DNA of 32,811 nt, from the NCBI GenBank assembly GCA_044375105.1, contig JBILNK010000028.1, positions 1-32,811 of the forward strand. Reading direction: 5' to 3'. The position numbers were made by a program, and so were the translations under genes. The DNA is from JBIKLM01 sp044375105. Lineage in GTDB: Bacteria > Planctomycetota > UBA1135 > GCA-002686595. Shown in pieces: positions 8,546 to 16,891 of this stretch. The notes under the pieces are model-generated. The model was given only the letters and a program-made list of their open reading frames with translations. It did not search any database and had not been told where the DNA came from. Numbering within the stretch: the stretch's first letter is position 1; each line of letters starts with the position of its first letter.

Positions 8546-9773
8546 GGCCAGCGGGGTGCAGCGCCACAGCGCTGCTCTTCCCGCGATCCGGCCGCTCAAG
8601 GTCCTGCTGACCTCGCCGGTCTTTCCGCCCGACCTTGGTGGTCCGGCGGTCTACGTGCCCAGCCTGGGGCGCTTCCTGACCGAGCGCGGCCACACCGTCA
8701 AGGTCGTCGCCTTCTGCTCGGATCCCGAGCCCCAGGGCTATCCGTTCCGAGTGATCGCGATCACCCGCGGGGGGCTGGCGCTGCGCTATCTCAAGGCTTT
8801 CTTCCGCGTCTGGAAGGAGGCCAAGGGCCAAGACGTGGTCTACATCCAAGAGCACCTGGCCCTGCTGCACGTCTGGGCCGCCCGTTTGCGCGGCGTGCCC
8901 ACGGCGGTCCGCATCATGGTCGACGGGGCCTGGGAGATCGCCCATCGCAAGGGCTGGATCCGCGGCGACAACATCGTCGTCTTCGAGACCAAGGAATACG
9001 ACTGGCGCGTCAAGTTGGTACGCCGGCTGCAAAAGCACTGGTGGAACCGGGTCCAGCACATCATCGCCTGCTCGGAATTCCTGCGTGGGATCCTCGTCGA
9101 GCGCTACGGCGTGCCTGGCCGCAAGGTGCAGCGCATCCACAACGCACACCACGGCGCCAAGCCAGCCGACATGACCGAAACCCAGGCCGAAGCCCAGCGG
9201 AAATTCGGCCTGGCGAGCGGCAAGCGCTACGTCTTGACCATCTGCCGCCTGATGGGCTGGAAGCGCGTGGACGGCATCCTGCGCGCCCTGGCCAAGCTGC
9301 CGGAGGACGTGGTGCTGCTGATCGCCGGCGATGGCGAGATGGAGCAGGAATGGAAGCGTCTGGCCCAGCAGCTGGGCCTCGGCGATCGGGCCCGGTTCCT
9401 TGGCAACGTGCCCCACAAGGATATCCCGCGCCTGATCCGCGCGGCGGACGTGTTCGTGCTCAACTCCGAGTACGAGGGGCTCTCGCACACCCTGATCGAG
9501 GTCCAGACTTTGGGCACCCCGATCATCGCCACGGGCGTCTGCGGCAATCCTGAGGTGGTGACCCACGAGCACAACGGTTTGCTGGTGCAACCGGGCGACG
9601 ATGCGGGTTTGGCGGCCGCGATCCGGCGGCTGCTGGACGATCCGGCCCTGCGCGCCCGCTACGCCGCCCGCGGCCTCGAGGATGCGAAGCGCTTCATCCG
9701 CGAAGAGACCTTCGAGCAGGTCGAAGCGGCCCTGGCCGCCACCGCGCGCGGCGACCTGCCCTGGCCGAGCTGA
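8532..9773 (+). CDS. Glycosyltransferase family 4 (GT-B fold)
   Basis: About 413 residues. ATG 8532 lies inside the end of purF and is preceded by a good AGGGAG ribosome site, so the 14-base overlap looks genuine and the two are probably co-transcribed. The N-terminal domain has KVLLTSPVFPPDLGGPAVYVPSL, the glycine-rich acceptor-side loop of GT4 enzymes. The C-terminal domain has LTICRLMGWKRVDGILRAL, LLIAGDGEME, FLGNVPHKDIPRLIRAADVFVLNS and EGLSHTLIE, the E-x7-E retaining-glycosyltransferase motif. It likely transfers a sugar from a nucleotide-sugar to a cell-surface glycan or lipid. Specificity cannot be read. It ends in a strong terminator. Confidence 0.9.
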   Translation: MAPVEASGVQRHSAALPAIRPLKVLLTSPVFPPDLGGPAVYVPSLGRFLTERGHTVKVVAFCSDPEPQGYPFRVIAITRGGLALRYLKAFFRVWKEAKGQDVVYIQEHLALLHVWAARLRGVPTAVRIMVDGAWEIAHRKGWIRGDNIVVFETKEYDWRVKLVRRLQKHWWNRVQHIIACSEFLRGILVERYGVPGRKVQRIHNAHHGAKPADMTETQAEAQRKFGLASGKRYVLTICRLMGWKRVDGILRALAKLPEDVVLLIAGDGEMEQEWKRLAQQLGLGDRARFLGNVPHKDIPRLIRAADVFVLNSEYEGLSHTLIEVQTLGTPIIATGVCGNPEVVTHEHNGLLVQPGDDAGLAAAIRRLLDDPALRARYAARGLEDAKRFIREETFEQVEAALAATARGDLPWPS

Positions 9774-9813
9774 ACTGCCCGAGCCGCCCACCCAGGCAGT
9801 TCAGCATTTTTTT
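9770..9813 (+). terminator. Rho-independent terminator of purF-GT4
   Basis: A perfect 10-bp stem CTGAACTGCC (9770-9779) / GGCAGTTCAG (9795-9804) with a 15-base loop is followed by CA and seven T residues (9807-9813). The left arm includes the GT4 stop codon TGA at 9771-9773, so termination is built into the gene's last codons. Confidence 0.9.
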
Positions 9814-9860
9814 GGGGGCCGCCTGCGGCGGCCGGAGGGTGGGAATTTCCTGTCTGTAAG

Positions 9861-9895
9861 GGTCAACGGTCGTCGCTGCGCGATGACCGTTGACC
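9861..9895. repeat. Perfect 11-bp inverted repeat
   Basis: GGTCAACGGTC (9861-9871) and its exact complement GACCGTTGACC (9885-9895) flank a 13-base loop. There is no T-run after it and a true terminator already lies 50 bases upstream, so an operator, an RNA element or a repeat-family member are the alternatives. Confidence 0.7.
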
Positions 9896-10116
9896 GTGGG
9901 GAGGGCGAGGCGGGAAGAGGAGGCTTGCCTGGATTTCGAAGCAGCGGCAGGAGCTTCGATGGGACTTGCTTGGACTTTGGAGGGTCGCCCGAGGGCTGTT
10001 CGTGGGGGTTGTTCGTGGTGGACGGGGGTGGTGGAGTGGGGACAACTTTCTGGGGAGGATCCGCGCGATCGGCGACGGAGCTCCAGGGCTTGGGTGGGGC
10101 CTGTTCGCGGGGTGCG

Positions 10117-10181
10117 GCACTGCTCCAGGCGGCACTGCGGGAGGTGGCATGGATGGGGGGCAGTGCGGAGGGGGGCAGTGC
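10117..10181. repeat. Hairpin built from paired 15-base tandem repeats
   Basis: GCGGCACTGC occurs at 10114 and again at 10129 (15-base period). GGGGGGCAGTGCGGA is tandemly duplicated at 10155 and 10170 (also 15-base period). The CACTGC blocks (10118, 10133) and GCAGTG blocks (10160, 10175) are exactly symmetric about 10149, making an approximately 22-bp stem with an internal mismatch zone and a 21-base loop. Confidence 0.65.
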
Positions 10182-10412
10182 GGAGGTGCGGCGGCGCGAG
10201 AGGCGGCGGCAGGACTTGCTTTGGGCTGGGGTGTCGGAGCTCCGTGGCCCGGTGGGTTCGCTGGCGGTCTGAGGTCCGCAGGGCCCCTGGGTTCCGAAGG
10301 ACGCAGGCTCGTCTGGGACGGGCGGGGCGGTGTCGGACGGGTCGCGGCGAGGTCCGATCGGGCGGCGGAGTCGGCGCTTCGGTCGGCGCCCGGTCCTGGC
10401 CCATGGGGTGCT

Positions 10413-10460
10413 CGATTCGACGTCCGATCGACGCCGAATCGACGAAAATTCGACGCTTCG
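10413..10460. promoter_or_regulatory. Palindromic TTCGACG-rich sites upstream of the beta-barrel gene
   Basis: CGATTCG (10413-10419) and CGAATCG (10435-10441) form a perfect 7-bp inverted repeat around CGATCG. A further TTCGACG copy follows at about 10449. The cluster ends some 30 bases before the beta-barrel ATG at 10489 and is the most AT-containing, symmetric part of this upstream region. It could be an operator, for instance for the neighbouring OmpR-type regulator; this is inferred from position only. Confidence 0.35.
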
Positions 10461-10488
10461 TCCGCAGCGCTGCGGCGAATGCTGGGCT

Positions 10489-11280
10489 ATGCAAACGCTG
10501 CTGCTTCTCCTGTGGGCCAACGCCCTTCCCGCTCTCCCCACATCGATGCCCGCCGGCGATCGGTCTTTGGCGGACGCCGCCAGCGAACCGCGGCCGGCTT
10601 CCGCCATCACCGGGGCCGTTCTTCCCGGCGCGGCGCTGCCCAGCGTCGGCGTCGCCGTGAGCGCCCAAGATGGCCTGGCCGAGGCGAGTTCCAGGGACTC
10701 CGGTCGACCGGGCTGGTACCTGGGCCTGTACGGCGGCTTCGGCCAGCTCCAGGATGGCGCTTTCGATGAGGTTTCCGGCGGCGTGACCAGTCCGGCCGAC
10801 GGCTCCTACGATAGCGGCTTCCTGGCCGGCTTCTCGGTGGGACGCCGCTTCGACGAGCGCTGGTCCGCCGAACTCGACTACACCTACCGCAGCAACGACG
10901 TGAGCGGGATCGACCTGGTCGGCGGTGGCTCCCTGGCGGACAGCGGCGACTACGCCTCCGTGGCGATTTTGGCCAACCTGCGCTACGACTTCCTGCCGGG
11001 GGAACGCTGGCGGCCGTATGTCGGCCTCGGTGTGGGCTTTCTCCAGGAGATCGATGCGGACCTCTCGCCCGCTGGGGTCGAGGCCTCGGAGCGAGGACCG
11101 TTCGCGTTCCAGGCGATGGCTGGCGCAAGTTTTCAGGTCGATCGCCATTGGAGCCTGTTCGCGGAGGCGCGCTACCTGGGCACCGGCGGCGCGGACCTCG
11201 AGGACGAGGCCAGCGGTGATGTGTACGAGGCCGACTACGACCACCTGGGCGTTGTGATCGGCGCGCGCTACGGGTTCTGA
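10489..11280 (+). CDS. Outer-membrane beta-barrel protein (OmpA/PF13505-like)
   Basis: About 263 residues from ATG 10489 (MQTLLLLLWANALPALPT, a signal peptide). After a linker to about residue 80, the mature domain is a series of amphipathic strands: GWYLGLYGGFGQL, SGFLAGFSVGRRF, SAELDYTYRSNDV, SVAILANLRYDFLPG, WRPYVGLGVGFLQE, FAFQAMAGASFQV, WSLFAEARYLGTGG. It ends in IGARYGF with the terminal Phe of BAM substrates. The pattern is that of eight-stranded opacity/OmpA-type porin-like barrels. It converges with the sensor kinase gene, overlapping its end by 13 bases. Function unknown; regulation by that two-component system is possible but not shown. Confidence 0.8.
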   Translation: MQTLLLLLWANALPALPTSMPAGDRSLADAASEPRPASAITGAVLPGAALPSVGVAVSAQDGLAEASSRDSGRPGWYLGLYGGFGQLQDGAFDEVSGGVTSPADGSYDSGFLAGFSVGRRFDERWSAELDYTYRSNDVSGIDLVGGGSLADSGDYASVAILANLRYDFLPGERWRPYVGLGVGFLQEIDADLSPAGVEASERGPFAFQAMAGASFQVDRHWSLFAEARYLGTGGADLEDEASGDVYEADYDHLGVVIGARYGF

Positions 11281-12536
11281 TCGACGATCGGTAGAGCACC
11301 GAACTCGACCCGGGCGCGATAACGCGGCTCCGGTCCCGGAACCGGTCCGGTGACCAGGCGCCAACCGAAGCGGCGGCACAGGTCCTGGACGATCTCGAGC
11401 CCGAAACCGAACCCCTGTGGCTGCGCTTTGGATCCGGCCGACGCGACCACGGGGTTCTCGATCAGGACCTCCGCCCGGCCGAGGCGTACCTGGATCGGGC
11501 CGCCCTGCGCGCCGGCGCGGGCGTTGCGCAGCAGGTTGCCCATCACGATGCGGAGAACGGCCGACGGCGCGCGCACCCGCGGGCTGCCGGAGGTCTCGAG
11601 GAACGTATCGGAAGCTCCCGACGGCACCTCCGCCAGCAGGCGACGCAGCTCCGGCTCGATGGGTAGCGGTTCGAGATCCAGGTCTTGTTCGGGATCGCGA
11701 GCCAGCCACAGAAAAGCGCTCACCAGCTCTTCCATTTCCGACAGGGCTCCCCGCGCTCGATCCAACCAGAGCGCGCGCTGCGCTCCGTCGGCCCCTTGGA
11801 TCTCGGCGAGGTTTTCGAGCGCGCCGGTCGCTGCCGTGATCGGTGTGCGCAGCTCGTGGCTGGCGTCCCGCGCGAAGCGCCGCTCGCGATCGATCGCGGC
11901 GCGCGACCGCTCGGCGGCAGCGGTCCAGACGCGCGCCAGGCGGCCCAGTTCATCCGTTCGCTCGATCACCGGGGCCGTCGTCTCTGGTGTCTCGGACCCG
12001 GCCAGACGTTCGAGGTCCCGAAGGGCGCTCGAGAGCTGGCGAACGAGGCCCACCCCCAAACCGACCGCAGCCAGCGCCAAGGCTAGGCCAGCGCCCATGG
12101 TGGTCAGGTACAGCCGGTCCCAGAGGCCCTCCATGCCCTCGTAGGGCGCCACGTCGTAGAGGCCGTGCAGCCGGCGGCCATCGGGCAGGTCTTCGATCAG
12201 GAACAAGAGCTCGGTCGAGGGCCAGCCAGGTCGCGGCTGATCGTTGTATTCATGCAGGCCCGGCGGGAGGCCCTCGATGAAGGCGGCCAGTTCGGGTCCG
12301 AGCCCTGCCCCCTCGAGCCCAAAGGACATGCCGGGCGCTGGGCGCTCGGCCGGTGGCTCTCCGGCCAGCGCCGCAGACCTGGCCAGGGCCCACTGCTCGC
12401 GCAGCTGGCGTTCGAAGATGCGATCCTCGGTCGTCAGGACCAGCCGCGGCAGGAGCCAGCCGTAGCTGCTGCACAGCGCCAAGCCGAACAGCCCGAAAGC
12501 GGCCAGCAGGCGCGCGCGCAGGGACTTGGGCGTCAT
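11268..12536 (-). CDS. Membrane sensor histidine kinase
   Basis: About 422 residues. TM1 lies near residues 8-30 (LLAAFGLFGLALCSSYGWLL), a periplasmic sensor region spans roughly 32-145, and TM2 is near 146-167 (GAGLALALAAVGLGVGLV). A HAMP-like linker precedes the dimerisation helix with FARDASHELRTPIT, the phosphorylated His block. The ATP-binding domain shows GNLLRNARAGA (N box) and GFGFGLEIV (G2-like box). The classic D-x-G-x-G G1 box is not evident, as the segment reads ENPVVASAGSK, which is common in divergent HisKA kinases. Its ATG overlaps the regulator stop (ATGA), so the pair is translationally coupled. The signal is unknown. Confidence 0.92.
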   Translation of the reverse strand: MTPKSLRARLLAAFGLFGLALCSSYGWLLPRLVLTTEDRIFERQLREQWALARSAALAGEPPAERPAPGMSFGLEGAGLGPELAAFIEGLPPGLHEYNDQPRPGWPSTELLFLIEDLPDGRRLHGLYDVAPYEGMEGLWDRLYLTTMGAGLALALAAVGLGVGLVRQLSSALRDLERLAGSETPETTAPVIERTDELGRLARVWTAAAERSRAAIDRERRFARDASHELRTPITAATGALENLAEIQGADGAQRALWLDRARGALSEMEELVSAFLWLARDPEQDLDLEPLPIEPELRRLLAEVPSGASDTFLETSGSPRVRAPSAVLRIVMGNLLRNARAGAQGGPIQVRLGRAEVLIENPVVASAGSKAQPQGFGFGLEIVQDLCRRFGWRLVTGPVPGPEPRYRARVEFGALPIVDQNP

Positions 12537-13213
12537 CGACCGTCCGCGGCCGGGCTCAGCCGATAGCCGATTCCGTGCAGGGTCTCGAGCAGCGCGGGCT
12601 CGCCGCCTGCTTCGAGTTCGCGCCGCAGGGCGTAGACGTGGGTGCGCAGGGTGCTCCCGGAGGGCGCGCGGCCGTCCCAGAGCAGCTCCGCCAAGCGCTC
12701 CTGGGTCACCACCGCGGGTGCCTCCCGCAACAGCTCCGCGAGGATCCGCAGCCCGATTCGCGACAGATTGAGGCGTCTCGGGCCGCGCCAGGCGGCGAAA
12801 TCGCGGGGTTCGTAGCGCAGGTCTCCGAAGCGCAGGGTTGCCGCCGTTGGCGTTGTCCGGCGCACGAGCGCTTCGAGCCGCACGGCCAGTTCGGACAGGG
12901 CGAAGGGCTTCACCAGATAGTCGTCCCCGCCGGCAGCGAAGCCAGCCAGCTTGTCCTCCAGCTCGTCGCAGGCGGTCAGGAACAGGATCGGCAGGCGCGG
13001 CCCGGCGCTGGCGCGCAGCCGGCGGCAGACCTCCAGTCCTTCGAGGCCCGGCAGCAGCCGATCGAGGACCAGGGCGTCAAAAGCACCCCGGGAGGCTCTT
13101 TCGAGGCCCTCGGCCCCGTCGCTGGCCAGCTCGACGAGATGGCCCCGAGCGGACAGTCCCTCGCGCACGTTGGCGGCCACCGCCGGGTTGTCTTCGACCA
13201 ACAGGATGTGCAT
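12533..13213 (-). CDS. OmpR/PhoB-family response regulator
   Basis: About 226 residues from ATG 13213 (MHILLVEDNPAVAANV). The receiver domain has the acidic pair ED, the phospho-acceptor Asp in ALVLDRLLPGLEG, Thr in FLTACDE and the invariant Lys in YLVKPFA. The C-terminal winged-helix DNA-binding domain (about 130-222) includes LNLSRIGLRILAELLREAP, STLRTHVYALRREL and LLETLHGIGYRL. The frame is open upstream to 13819 but lies antisense to the gamma-glutamyltransferase gene, so the receiver start is preferred. It is first in the regulator-kinase operon. The 150 bases upstream are a divergent promoter region shared with the gamma-glutamyltransferase gene. Confidence 0.95.
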   Translation of the reverse strand: MHILLVEDNPAVAANVREGLSARGHLVELASDGAEGLERASRGAFDALVLDRLLPGLEGLEVCRRLRASAGPRLPILFLTACDELEDKLAGFAAGGDDYLVKPFALSELAVRLEALVRRTTPTAATLRFGDLRYEPRDFAAWRGPRRLNLSRIGLRILAELLREAPAVVTQERLAELLWDGRAPSGSTLRTHVYALRRELEAGGEPALLETLHGIGYRLSPAADGR

Positions 13214-13363
13214 GCAGACGGCCGGCGGACCTTGCCGCGGTAGGGCCAGGATAGCCGCTAGCTCCCCCTCGAGACCGACAGACGGCCCCCGTCGTCCCGG
13301 GACTTCGGGTGTGAGACGGGCCGAGGTCCGCTGGGCCCCGGGCAGTCCCCCTAAGATCGCGGT

Positions 13364-15079
13364 ATGGACGCTTATCAGCTCTTCGGACTCGCCGCCTGTG
13401 CGGCCCTCCTGCTCAGCGCCACGCCGCTGCCCGCACTGGCCCAGGACCGTCCCGTGGGCCCGGGGTTCCAGACCCGCTCCGAGGTGCGCGGCGCTCGCGG
13501 GGCCGCGGCCACCAGCCAGCCCCTGGCCACGCTGACCGCGATCGAGGTGCTGAAGGCCGGCGGCAGCGCCGTCGATGCGGCCATCGCGGCCAACGCAGTC
13601 CTGGCGCTGGTCGAGCCCACCGGCTGCGGCCTGGGGGGCGACCTGTTCGCTCTGGTGCACGACCCCGAGCAGGGCATCGCTGGCTACAACGGCAGCGGCC
13701 GCTCCCCCGCTGGCCTCAGCGCCGAGCTGCTCGCCGAACGCGGCATTCGCCGCATGCCGGCCCACGGGCCGCTGCCGGTGACCGTGCCCGGCTGCGTCGA
13801 TGGTTGGTTCGCGCTGCACGAGCGCTTCGGCCGCCGCTCGATGGCAGAGCTGCTGGCGCCGGCGATCACAGCCGCGCGGGATGGGTTCGTGCTCACGCCG
13901 GTGATCGCCGAGGCCTGGCGTCGCAACGCCCCCAGCCTAGAGCGCTTCGCGGGCTTCCGGGCCCAGTTCACCGACCAGGGCCGCACGCCGGAGGCCGGCG
14001 AACTCTGGCGCAATCCAGGTTTGGCCAGCACCCTCGAGGCTCTGGTGGAGGGCGGTCGTGAGGCCTTCTACACGGGCGAAATCGCCACGCGTATCGGCGC
14101 CGAGGTGGCCGCCGAGGGCGGTTTCCTGACCGCGGCCGACCTAGCCGCCCACCAGGGCGAGTGGGTCGAGCCGCTTTCGCGGGCCTATCGCGGCGTCGTG
14201 CTGCACGAGCTGCCGCCCAACGGCCATGGCATCACGGCCCTGCAGCACCTCGCATTGCTGGAGGGCTTCGACCTGGCGGCCCTCCGATTCGGCAGCGCCG
14301 AGCACCTGCACCTCTTCATCGAAACCAAGAAGCTCTGTTTCGAGGACCGGGCCCGGCTGATCGCCGACCCCGGCTATTTCCCTGCCCCGATCGAGCGTCT
14401 GCTGTCCGATGCCTACGCCGCCGAACGCCGCGCCTTGATCGACCCCAAGCGCGCCGCCAAGCGCCAGGCGCCCGGCGTTCAGGCCTTCGACGAGGGCGAC
14501 ACGATCATCCTCGCGACCGCCGACGCCCGCGGGCAAATGGTGGCCTTGATCCAGAGCAACTACCGCGGCATGGGCAGCGGCATCGCCCCGGCAGGCCTGG
14601 GCTTCGTGCTGCAGGATCGCGGCGAGCTGTTCGACCTGGCCCCCGGCCGCCCCAACAGCTACGCGCCGGGCAAGCGACCCTTCCACACGATCATCCCCGC
14701 CCTGCTCACCCGAGATGGCCAACCCTGGGTCGCCTTCGGCGTCATGGGCGGAGCCACCCAGCCCCAGATGCACGCTTGGGTGACTTCGAACCTTGTCGAT
14801 TTTGGCATGGGGCTGCAGGCTGCCGGCGACGCGCCGCGGGCGATCCACCGCGGTTCCTCCGAACCGACCGGCGAGCGCATGCTCGATGGCGGCGTGGTGC
14901 ATCTCGAGTCCGGCCTGGCCGACTGGGAGGTGGTGCGCGAGCTCCTGCGCCGCGGCCATCGCATCGAGTGGAACGACGGTGAATTCGGCGGCTATCAGGC
15001 TGTCGCCCGCGATCTGGTCCACGGCACTTGGCTGGCCGCCAGCGAATCCCGCAAGGACGGGCTGGCCCTGGCCTATTGA
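13364..15079 (+). CDS. ggt: Gamma-glutamyltransferase family protein, exported
   Basis: About 571 residues. The signal peptide MDAYQLFGLAACAALLLSATPLPALAQ places it in the periplasm or outside. Ntn-hydrolase family blocks are clear: GGSAVDAAIAANAVLALVEP, GLGGDLFALVHD, ELPPNGHGITALQHLALLEGF, and the autocleavage site FDEGDTIILATADARG. Thr near residue 383 would become the N-terminal nucleophile of the small subunit. IQSNYRGMGSGIAP, RPFHTIIPALL and GVMGGATQPQMHAW follow. Members hydrolyse gamma-glutamyl bonds of glutathione or related compounds; sequences ending this way also include cephalosporin-acylase-like relatives, so the exact substrate is open. It is divergent from the two-component operon with a 150-base gap. 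Confidence 0.93.
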   Translation: MDAYQLFGLAACAALLLSATPLPALAQDRPVGPGFQTRSEVRGARGAAATSQPLATLTAIEVLKAGGSAVDAAIAANAVLALVEPTGCGLGGDLFALVHDPEQGIAGYNGSGRSPAGLSAELLAERGIRRMPAHGPLPVTVPGCVDGWFALHERFGRRSMAELLAPAITAARDGFVLTPVIAEAWRRNAPSLERFAGFRAQFTDQGRTPEAGELWRNPGLASTLEALVEGGREAFYTGEIATRIGAEVAAEGGFLTAADLAAHQGEWVEPLSRAYRGVVLHELPPNGHGITALQHLALLEGFDLAALRFGSAEHLHLFIETKKLCFEDRARLIADPGYFPAPIERLLSDAYAAERRALIDPKRAAKRQAPGVQAFDEGDTIILATADARGQMVALIQSNYRGMGSGIAPAGLGFVLQDRGELFDLAPGRPNSYAPGKRPFHTIIPALLTRDGQPWVAFGVMGGATQPQMHAWVTSNLVDFGMGLQAAGDAPRAIHRGSSEPTGERMLDGGVVHLESGLADWEVVRELLRRGHRIEWNDGEFGGYQAVARDLVHGTWLAASESRKDGLALAY

Positions 15080-15238
15080 GGTCCAGCGCCGTCGAGAGGC
15101 GGCAGCGCGGGCGGACGGCGGGCTGGGCCGCCGATCCATCCGTCGCCTTGCGCCGACCAGCGTTGCAAAAACCGAGTCGGGGATCGTCGCCCTGCGACCA
15201 GCCCCGACTGCGCGAGCCTTTTGCTCTCGGCCCTTCGA

Positions 15239-16357
15239 TCAGCCGCGGGGCAGCGGCAGCGGAGCGAAGCCCACGCTTTCGCCGCGCTCGAGCTGCTCGG
15301 CCTTCTGATCCGCGATCGAAAGCCCCTCCGCCGCCGCCTCGCGCAGCAAGCGCTCGGCTTCTGGGCGGTTCTGCACCACGCCTTGGCCGCGGGCGTACAG
15401 CAGCGCCAGATTGAATTTGGCCAGGGAGTAACCCTGGTTCACGGCGAGCTGCAGGAAGCGCGCGCCCTGCCGGTCGTTTTGGACCACGCCCTCGCCGCGC
15501 AGGTACAGCAGCCCGAGGGCGGTCTGCGCTTCCGGCAGACCCTGGTCTGCGGCGCGCTTGAACCAGGGCGCCGCCGAGACCGGGTCGCGGGTGGTGCCCA
15601 GACCCTGGCAGAGCATCCAGCCGGTCTGGAACTGGGCGGCTGCCAGGCCCTGCTCGGCTGCCTTTTGGCTGTATTCGAAGGCGAGCGCAGGATCTTGCTC
15701 CACCCCATCGCCCGTCAGGTACATTGCCGCGAGTCGCTGCTGCGCCGCGGCATGGCCCTGATCGGCGGCCTTGCGGTACCAGCGCGCCGCTTCGCGGCGG
15801 TCCTGGTCCGTGCCGAGGCCGCCGTCGTGCATGCTGGCCAGCAGGGTCTGGGCCTTGGAGTGGCCCTGGCGTCCGCTGGCCTCGAGCAGTTCGATGGCAC
15901 GCGGGACGTCGCGCTCGACCCCCTGCCCGAGCAGGTGCAGCACGGCCAGGTTGCACTGGGCCGGGGCGAAGCCGCGCTCGGCCGCCTGGCGGTACAGGCG
16001 CGCCGCCTCGTCGAAGGAGCGCTCGCCGATGCGGCCTTCGTAGTGCAGGAGGCCCAGATTGTTGAGCGCACCGAGGTGCCCCTGATCGGCCGCCATGCGG
16101 TACCACTTGGCCGCCTCGTAGGCGTCCTTGGGGACGCCGCGGCCCTCGTCGTGCATCAGGCCCAGCATGTACTGGGCTTCGGAGTCGCCGGATTCGGCCA
16201 CGGGTTGCCAGGTGCCGACCGCGGCGGAGAAGTCGCCGTCGCGGAATGCCACCCAACCGTCGCGCGCCGGGGAGGCGCAGGCGCCGAGGACGATCGGGAG
16301 CAGGAAACCGGCCAGCGCCGGGCCAGGTCGAGGGGAGGAACGCTGCATCGCGCACAT
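15239..16357 (-). CDS. Sel1-repeat (SLR/TPR-like) lipoprotein
   Basis: About 372 residues. A signal ending in LPIVLGAC is a lipobox, so it is probably anchored in the envelope; a second ATG three codons in (MQRSS) may be the real start. Eight consecutive 36-residue Sel1 units follow, each with A-x-x-x-L-G-x-x-Y-x-x-G-x-G-V and ending A-A-x-Q-G, from SGDSEAQYMLGLMHDEGRGV through YSLAKFNLALLYARGQGV. The repeats form an alpha-solenoid used for protein-protein contacts. Functions range from signalling scaffolds to envelope stress and cell-wall adaptors; none can be assigned here. It converges with the gamma-glutamyltransferase gene, leaving 159 bases without a clear terminator. Confidence 0.9.
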   Translation of the reverse strand: MCAMQRSSPRPGPALAGFLLPIVLGACASPARDGWVAFRDGDFSAAVGTWQPVAESGDSEAQYMLGLMHDEGRGVPKDAYEAAKWYRMAADQGHLGALNNLGLLHYEGRIGERSFDEAARLYRQAAERGFAPAQCNLAVLHLLGQGVERDVPRAIELLEASGRQGHSKAQTLLASMHDGGLGTDQDRREAARWYRKAADQGHAAAQQRLAAMYLTGDGVEQDPALAFEYSQKAAEQGLAAAQFQTGWMLCQGLGTTRDPVSAAPWFKRAADQGLPEAQTALGLLYLRGEGVVQNDRQGARFLQLAVNQGYSLAKFNLALLYARGQGVVQNRPEAERLLREAAAEGLSIADQKAEQLERGESVGFAPLPLPRG

Positions 16358-16891
16358 ATCGGTGGAGCGCGGAGCCGGGGTTGAGGGGGGTAGCGGACCC
16401 CGATCCGAATTTCCTTCACGGGAAACACACAGAAAAATCGTCCCAGGGCACGAGGCCGCAAGGGCGAAGACTCAATGTCTAGATAAAAGTCTTGACATGA
16501 AGTTTCGCTGCGGGGCCGTCACTGCCGGAGGCAGCTCCAGCCGCCGAGATGCTGCCCTCGAGGCGGCCAACCCGAATCGAACCTTCGGCCGCAGCCCCGA
16601 ATGTCGGTCTGGCGGCCGAGGTCGGCTCGCAAACACTTCCGTCTGAGGACCCTCGCCTAAGCCCTTGAGCCACAACATCTTATGTGGGCGTGGAGGAACC
16701 CGGGCGGCGTCCTCGCTGGAAGCTTGCGGGTTTTCGGGGCACCTCGGGCCGAATTCAAGCTTCCTTGAGGCAGGCCCCCTATACTTGGCCGACGAAACTC
16801 CAGTTCTCGGGAGACTCGATTGGCGTGGACGGCCCGCCCTCACAGCCCCAGGAACCAGCCTCACCAGACCAGCGCCGCTCCCCCGGACCCC
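16358..16891. other. Divergent intergenic region, no gene
   Basis: About 534 bases between the Sel1 gene (minus) and a radical SAM gene (plus). Two locally AT-richer patches occur, around 16420-16500 and 16740-16800. The second contains a TATACT -10-like hexamer at 16780-16785 with no good -35 at the right distance, about 110 bases before the radical SAM start. I looked for a cobalamin riboswitch because the downstream enzyme binds B12 and did not find its conserved boxes. Confidence 0.45.

Larger units (their letters stand above)
9814..10488. other. Non-coding, G-rich structured region
   Basis: About 675 bases with no credible gene. The plus strand is strikingly G-rich: many G3-G6 runs between about 9990 and 10180 could form G-quadruplexes. 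Open frames on both strands are Gly/Arg/Trp- or Pro/Ser/Arg-rich without family features. The stretch contains a perfect inverted repeat at 9861-9895, a long imperfect hairpin with 15-base tandem repeats at 10117-10181, and palindromic sites at 10413-10460 just upstream of the beta-barrel gene. It could hold a non-coding RNA or a long leader. Confidence 0.5.

Noticed and set aside
6743..8599. Long minus-strand open frame opposite purF
   Set aside because: It mirrors the codon structure of purF on the other strand and has no family features.
9694..11709. 671-codon minus-strand open frame across the non-coding region and the beta-barrel gene
   Set aside because: It is antisense to two well-supported genes, has low-complexity Arg/Pro/Ser composition and shows no domain.
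16492..16497. Perfect TTGACA -35 hexamer
   Set aside because: No -10-like hexamer lies 16-18 bases downstream on the plus strand, and it is about 400 bases before the next start.
16780..16785. TATACT as a sigma-70 promoter for the radical SAM gene
   Set aside because: No acceptable -35 element at the right distance; kept only as a note in the gap description.
16480..16891. Possible cobalamin riboswitch ahead of the B12 radical SAM gene
   Set aside because: The conserved B12-box and core segments could not be found; only generic GC-rich hairpins are present.
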